DNA of 41,478 nucleotides from a virus: the IMG/VR virus record IMGVR_UViG_3300047276_000178, positions 1 to 41,478 of that record, one strand, 5' to 3'. Position numbers and translations under genes: made by a program. Below are positions 38,102-41,478 of the stretch, piece by piece; the stretch's first letter is position 1, and every line of letters begins with the position of its first letter. Under the pieces are notes generated by a model, which did no database searches, was not told the origin of the DNA, and saw nothing but the letters and a program-made list of their open reading frames with translations.

Positions 38102-39232
38102 TTAGGTAACCAATTGGATGAAAGCAAGTTTGATGTTTGCTGGAAGCGCATCGGTAGTCACCGATCCGCCAGCTACGGTGTGGGTATGAGTCACAGTTGA
38201 CGTTCCGTGGTTCCTATAAATCTGTGTATAGTAAACGTCGTTTCTGGCGTAGTGTGCATGGGTGTATGGGTCAGATGCAGCAGTTGGCCCAGTCGTTGTG
38301 TACGTGTTTGTCTCACTTGTGACTGTCCCGTGTGCAGTTGCAGACGAAGTAGCGTAACCAAGGAAATACCCTTGCATGTCGATCGTGCCATTAGTGCCAT
38401 CACATACTTTCCAGTAAGGTGGCAGTAAGGAAAGGTTCCCGCAGTACATCACAACTGTGGCGCTTTTTGGAAGTTGTCTTGATGCAGAAATCCAAAGTTT
38501 TAACAACTTTCCTTTGAGTGCATTGATCGTGGCAGTTGCTGTTACCACGTGGGTATGCGTAGACGGGGCTGCCGATGATTGGTAGCTGGTCTGTAAACTT
38601 GAAGTTTGCGTGGAACCGTAATCAGTGTATGGAGGGTTACCGTGAAAATGAGAGTCAGAAGAATAGGTTGCCGCAGTCAGCGTCATGGTATGACTTGTTG
38701 CTGCGTTATCGGTGACTGCACTACCACCAGAGATATATCTGTTTGATGTCGCTGCCAGTTTTTGAGTGCCACTGACCAAATTGGTTCCATTGATATGAAT
38801 GGTGTTGGCAGGAAAAAACTTCTGCTCCGTTGCAGTTCGCAGCATAGTCAAAGTGGTGCTAATCGGCTTTAATTCTGAACTGTCAGTTCCGTTGGCTGTA
38901 ATAGCATGGGTGTGTTCACCAGCACTGTTTCGCGCAGAAGATAGCGATACATAACCGCCAGCTGTAGGCACGCTGGCCCCTGAGTGCGCACCTGCGGTAG
39001 ATAAACTTGTGGCTGTAGCTGTTGAGCTTCCACTGGCAGCTGCTGTGGTGGCAATTTCTGCTTGAGTTGCCGTGCCTACAATAAATTTGTTGGCCGCGTC
39101 TGTGTAGATATCCCAGCCGTCTACCGCAGCAGAATAAGTGCCATTATAAAAAATAACAGTGTCCGCTGGGATGGTGTAGACGTAGGGGGAAGTAAATCCG
39201 CCAAGCGAACTTTTGACGGCTAACAAAGTCAT
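38102..39232 (-). CDS. Tail collar-like fibre protein with HxH motifs
   Basis: 376 residues. It is Thr/Ser/Ala-rich with at least five His-x-His motifs (for example 'His-Thr-His-Ala-Ile', 'His-Phe-His', 'Thr-His-Thr-His-Val'), which in fibre tips such as T4 gp37 coordinate iron between three chains. 'Pro-Pro-Tyr-Trp-Lys-Val-Cys-Asp-Gly' followed by 'Gln-Gly-Tyr-Phe-Leu-Gly' near residue 275 matches the phage tail collar signature. It likely forms a trimeric fibre for host binding. The neighbours are fibre genes and a chaperone-like gene. Confidence 0.8.
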   Translation of the reverse strand: MTLLAVKSSLGGFTSPYVYTIPADTVIFYNGTYSAAVDGWDIYTDAANKFIVGTATQAEIATTAAASGSSTATATSLSTAGAHSGASVPTAGGYVSLSSARNSAGEHTHAITANGTDSSELKPISTTLTMLRTATEQKFFPANTIHINGTNLVSGTQKLAATSNRYISGGSAVTDNAATSHTMTLTAATYSSDSHFHGNPPYTDYGSTQTSSLQTSYQSSAAPSTHTHVVTATATINALKGKLLKLWISASRQLPKSATVVMYCGNLSLLPPYWKVCDGTNGTIDMQGYFLGYATSSATAHGTVTSETNTYTTTGPTAASDPYTHAHYARNDVYYTQIYRNHGTSTVTHTHTVAGGSVTTDALPANIKLAFIQLVT

Positions 39233-39242
39233 GGCCTACCCT

Positions 39243-39725
39243 TTAAGCGTATTTGATTTGGGACACAAGAGCTGTGTATGTAGCCGAAGCTGTCTTAATC
39301 AGCGTCAAAGTGTAAACGTCCAGCGCACTGGCACTACCGCCTGTAATAGATGAACCACCAGGGTACTTAGGTGTTACCGTGACATTGTCCACAGTAAATG
39401 ATGTAGGGTAGTAAGCCGTGGTGCTGTTAGTGACAATCAAGACGGCTGTGACGGACTGGCCGGTTTGCAGCAAAGAGCCCAGCGTTGTGCCGCTGTTGCC
39501 TCGCACGTTCCACGTAAAGTTTGTCGTAGCGTTGCCGGTGTAGTACAGGATGCCTTGCGCGAGTACATCGTACTGAAGCGTTGCCGCAGGCGCAGACGCA
39601 GAGACTGTTACGAACTCGAACGGCCCCTTGAGCGTTTTGCTGGTCAGCGTTTGATTGCCTGTCAGCGTTGCCAGCGTGGCTAAAAATGTAGCATCTACGT
39701 TTGGCTGAATGATCTGTGTTGTCAT
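39243..39725 (-). CDS. Tail fibre-associated protein
   Basis: 160 residues behind AAAGGTACAGC. It is beta-rich, with a short N-terminal segment 'Asn-Gln-Thr-Leu-Thr-Ser-Lys-Thr-Leu' of the type used at the head of phage fibre repeats, then Thr/Ser/Val strands. No catalytic motif. Between the LamG adhesin and the collar fibre, so probably a fibre subunit or adaptor. Function otherwise unknown. Confidence 0.6.
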   Translation of the reverse strand: MTTQIIQPNVDATFLATLATLTGNQTLTSKTLKGPFEFVTVSASAPAATLQYDVLAQGILYYTGNATTNFTWNVRGNSGTTLGSLLQTGQSVTAVLIVTNSTTAYYPTSFTVDNVTVTPKYPGGSSITGGSASALDVYTLTLIKTASATYTALVSQIKYA

Positions 39726-39734
39726 GCTGTACCT

Positions 39735-41478
39735 TTAGGAAGTAGGCAGTGGCGCTGTTGGCGGTGTGAAGTTGGCTGTGTAACGAGCAGCTTTTGTCAA
39801 ACGCAAGTCGGCAATGTATCCATTCAAATTATTAGCACCAGTAACACCACCTGCTACAGTTAATGGATATGCGGCATTATATAAAGTTGCCATAGTAGAG
39901 AATGTGCTAGTCTGAACTCCATTAGCAAATGTCCTAACTGTACTTCCACTTCTTGTTACTGCAATGTGATACCAAGTGTTAGCTGTCGGGGAATTCACTA
40001 TAGCCACCCCGGCGGCAATGTCCCACGAAGAGCCATTTGAGCTCAGGTACAAAGTAATTTTACTAACGGTTGTATCGGTGTATATTAAATAAGGTGCATT
40101 AACAGTAGGCCAGCCTTGGGTCAGTATTGCTTTACCATCTGCAAAAGATGATAAATACACCCAACATTCAATAGTAAAGTCACCAGCCCCGAATTTAAAT
40201 GCCTCGTTGTTAGGAGCAACCAAATAATCACCAGTACCATCAAAGTACATACTGCCTTTGGTAACACCTTGGAACGGGTTCATGGACTTGACTGCTACGT
40301 TACCGACGCGTGTGAGCGTGAAGTTATTTGAACTGTTGTCCACGAATGACTTGGATTGACATGTCAGCAAAACTGTATTAGCTACAGCAGTCAGAGGTGT
40401 AGTAGAAGGTGTGAAATTGGCTGTGTAAAGTGCAGTACCAATCAACAATCTTGCATTGCTAACATAACCTGTAAATTTACCATCGACAGTGGCAGTAGTA
40501 TCATATCCAAGATAGAAATAATTTGAAGTTGTACTAGTTATACTCCATCCAGTTGTTTGTCCTACTTGTGTACCGTTAAAGTATAAAGTTCCAGTTGATC
40601 CAGATAAAACAAATGCCAGATGTGTCCAAGTATTTAATGGGAGTGCGTTTGATCCAGAAGTTACATTTCCACCAGCGGCAAACGGCACACTAAAATTAAC
40701 TATTCTGCCAGTATCAATTCCCAAATAGAAACTAGACTGGGCGCTGTTTGGTCCTATGGTAATTAACCTGTTTAATACGGACGGCGTAGCAGTCATGTAA
40801 ACCCAACATTCTAGTGTTATATTTGTACCAGATAAGTTGAATAACGAAGATGTTGCTGTTGTTAGTCGGTTAGTACCACCATCAAAGTAATTTGAATAGT
40901 AAGCCCCAGCGTATGGTGTCTCGGATACGATCTTGGCATCACCAATTGATTCTAAGACTACGTTTTTGCTGCTGTCAGTTTCCCCAGCCTTGTCCATGTT
41001 CAGGAGCAAAACTGTGTTTTGAACAGCTTGTACTGGTGCTACGGGTGGAGCGAATCCGCCGGTGTAGAGTGCTTGACCTTTGATGATACGGAAATCAGAA
41101 ATGTATCCGGGCAAAAAGCTCGATCCGGCTTGCGACGCCAAATACAACGTGCCTGTGTTGTAGTTTGTTGAATCAGTAACTGTTGCAATCAAAACACCGT
41201 TGATGTAGAACGTAAATGACGTTCCTTTTCTGGACATGCCAATATGCGCCCACTGTCCAACCATGGCTGTTGAAGCGACGTTGACAATTTGTGTTGCTCC
41301 AATCCAGACACCAAACTTAACACCAGTAGAATCAAAAATAAAACAACGTAAAACAGACCCTGTTGATCCATATGCAAAAGCAGTAAAGTATGCTCCGCCT
41401 GTGGGGGCAGTAGGAATGTTCACCCAGAAATCAATCGTGAAATCACCTGCACCAGGTAATGCTGCAGAAGCGGCAAGG
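39735..41478 (-). CDS. Adhesin with tandem LamG/ConA-like domains (cut by right window edge)
   Basis: At least 580 residues; the frame stays open through the right edge, so the true start is outside. The GTG at 41421-41423 is internal, since the codons upstream spell the same 'Gly-Ala-Gly-Asp-Phe-Thr-Ile' strand seen in the third repeat. Three LamG-like (concanavalin A-like) domains with 'Trp-x-His-Ile/Leu-Ala' and 'Gly-Tyr-Ile/Val-Ser-Asp/Asn' signatures are each closed by a 'Tyr-Thr-x-x-Phe-x-Pro' motif about 215 residues apart. LamG repeats bind sugars, so this is the likely receptor-binding or distal fibre protein. Confidence 0.85.
   Translation of the reverse strand, partial: LAASAALPGAGDFTIDFWVNIPTAPTGGAYFTAFAYGSTGSVLRCFIFDSTGVKFGVWIGATQIVNVASTAMVGQWAHIGMSRKGTSFTFYINGVLIATVTDSTNYNTGTLYLASQAGSSFLPGYISDFRIIKGQALYTGGFAPPVAPVQAVQNTVLLLNMDKAGETDSSKNVVLESIGDAKIVSETPYAGAYYSNYFDGGTNRLTTATSSLFNLSGTNITLECWVYMTATPSVLNRLITIGPNSAQSSFYLGIDTGRIVNFSVPFAAGGNVTSGSNALPLNTWTHLAFVLSGSTGTLYFNGTQVGQTTGWSITSTTSNYFYLGYDTTATVDGKFTGYVSNARLLIGTALYTANFTPSTTPLTAVANTVLLTCQSKSFVDNSSNNFTLTRVGNVAVKSMNPFQGVTKGSMYFDGTGDYLVAPNNEAFKFGAGDFTIECWVYLSSFADGKAILTQGWPTVNAPYLIYTDTTVSKITLYLSSNGSSWDIAAGVAIVNSPTANTWYHIAVTRSGSTVRTFANGVQTSTFSTMATLYNAAYPLTVAGGVTGANNLNGYIADLRLTKAARYTANFTPPTAPLPTS

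Noticed and set aside
41421-41423. GTG as start of the LamG adhesin
   Set aside because: The frame upstream stays open to the window edge and continues a LamG strand found in the other repeats.
1-41478. tRNA genes, insertion sequences, integrase or att sites
   Set aside because: The gaps between genes are too short for tRNA cloverleafs, no transposase or integrase motifs were seen, and no flanking repeats typical of insertions were found by eye.

Overview
The window looks like part of the genome of a tailed double-stranded DNA phage, most probably a short-tailed (podovirus-like) phage of a Gram-negative bacterium. The evidence is wall-to-wall genes with ATGA or short overlaps, a phage-type family A DNA polymerase, a primase-helicase, a GH19 endolysin with a nested Rz/Rz1 spanin pair (which implies an outer membrane), tail fibre and adhesin genes, and one 2590-residue virion-type protein. 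Both window edges cut a gene. No terminase, portal, capsid, integrase, RNA polymerase, tRNA or CRISPR array is visible. The host cannot be named from the sequence; the podovirus assignment is an inference from the internal-virion-like genes and the absence of a tape measure, sheath or tube gene.

Left block (1-17145, all + strand): early and replication genes. It opens with a module of a MoxR-like AAA+ ATPase (cut at the edge), a DUF3150-like protein, small unknowns and a protein joining an HExxH metallopeptidase-like domain to a VWA domain (to 3994). A run of small genes follows (3960-7502), including a DUF3310 protein, a winged-helix candidate, a glutaredoxin and two genes too short for routine ORF calling (57 and 31 codons). 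The replisome part (7499-17145) holds DNA polymerase, a Cas4/RecB-like nuclease, a zinc-ribbon protein, a VRR-NUC nuclease, an HNH-like protein, an SNF2-type helicase, a putative ssDNA-binding protein with an acidic tail, and a 987-residue primase-helicase. A sigma70-like promoter and a hairpin precede the nuclease/helicase genes at 9427. A strong intrinsic terminator closes the block at 17194-17224.

Right block (17210-41478, all - strand, transcribed right to left and converging on the left block): late genes. In transcription order they are: a LamG-repeat adhesin (cut by the right edge), two tail fibre/collar proteins, a tail-assembly-chaperone-like protein, a methyltransferase-glycosyltransferase-TPR fusion, a DUF5856-like protein, several small membrane proteins, the lysis genes (lipoprotein, holin candidate, Rz/Rz1, GH19 endolysin), a terminator, tail nozzle and tail-tip-like proteins, a second chaperone-like protein, three virion/internal proteins (one ending in an S74 chaperone-like domain), the giant polyvalent protein, and a small basic protein plus a T4 endonuclease VII-like resolvase at the convergence point.

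Together the left block copies and processes DNA. The right block builds the adsorption apparatus, an injected-protein set and the lysis machinery, and ends with a resolvase suited to trimming branched DNA before packaging. The least explained parts are the ATPase/VWA module, the giant two-HExxH protein, the MTase-GT-TPR fusion and the S74 domain on an internal-virion-like protein.
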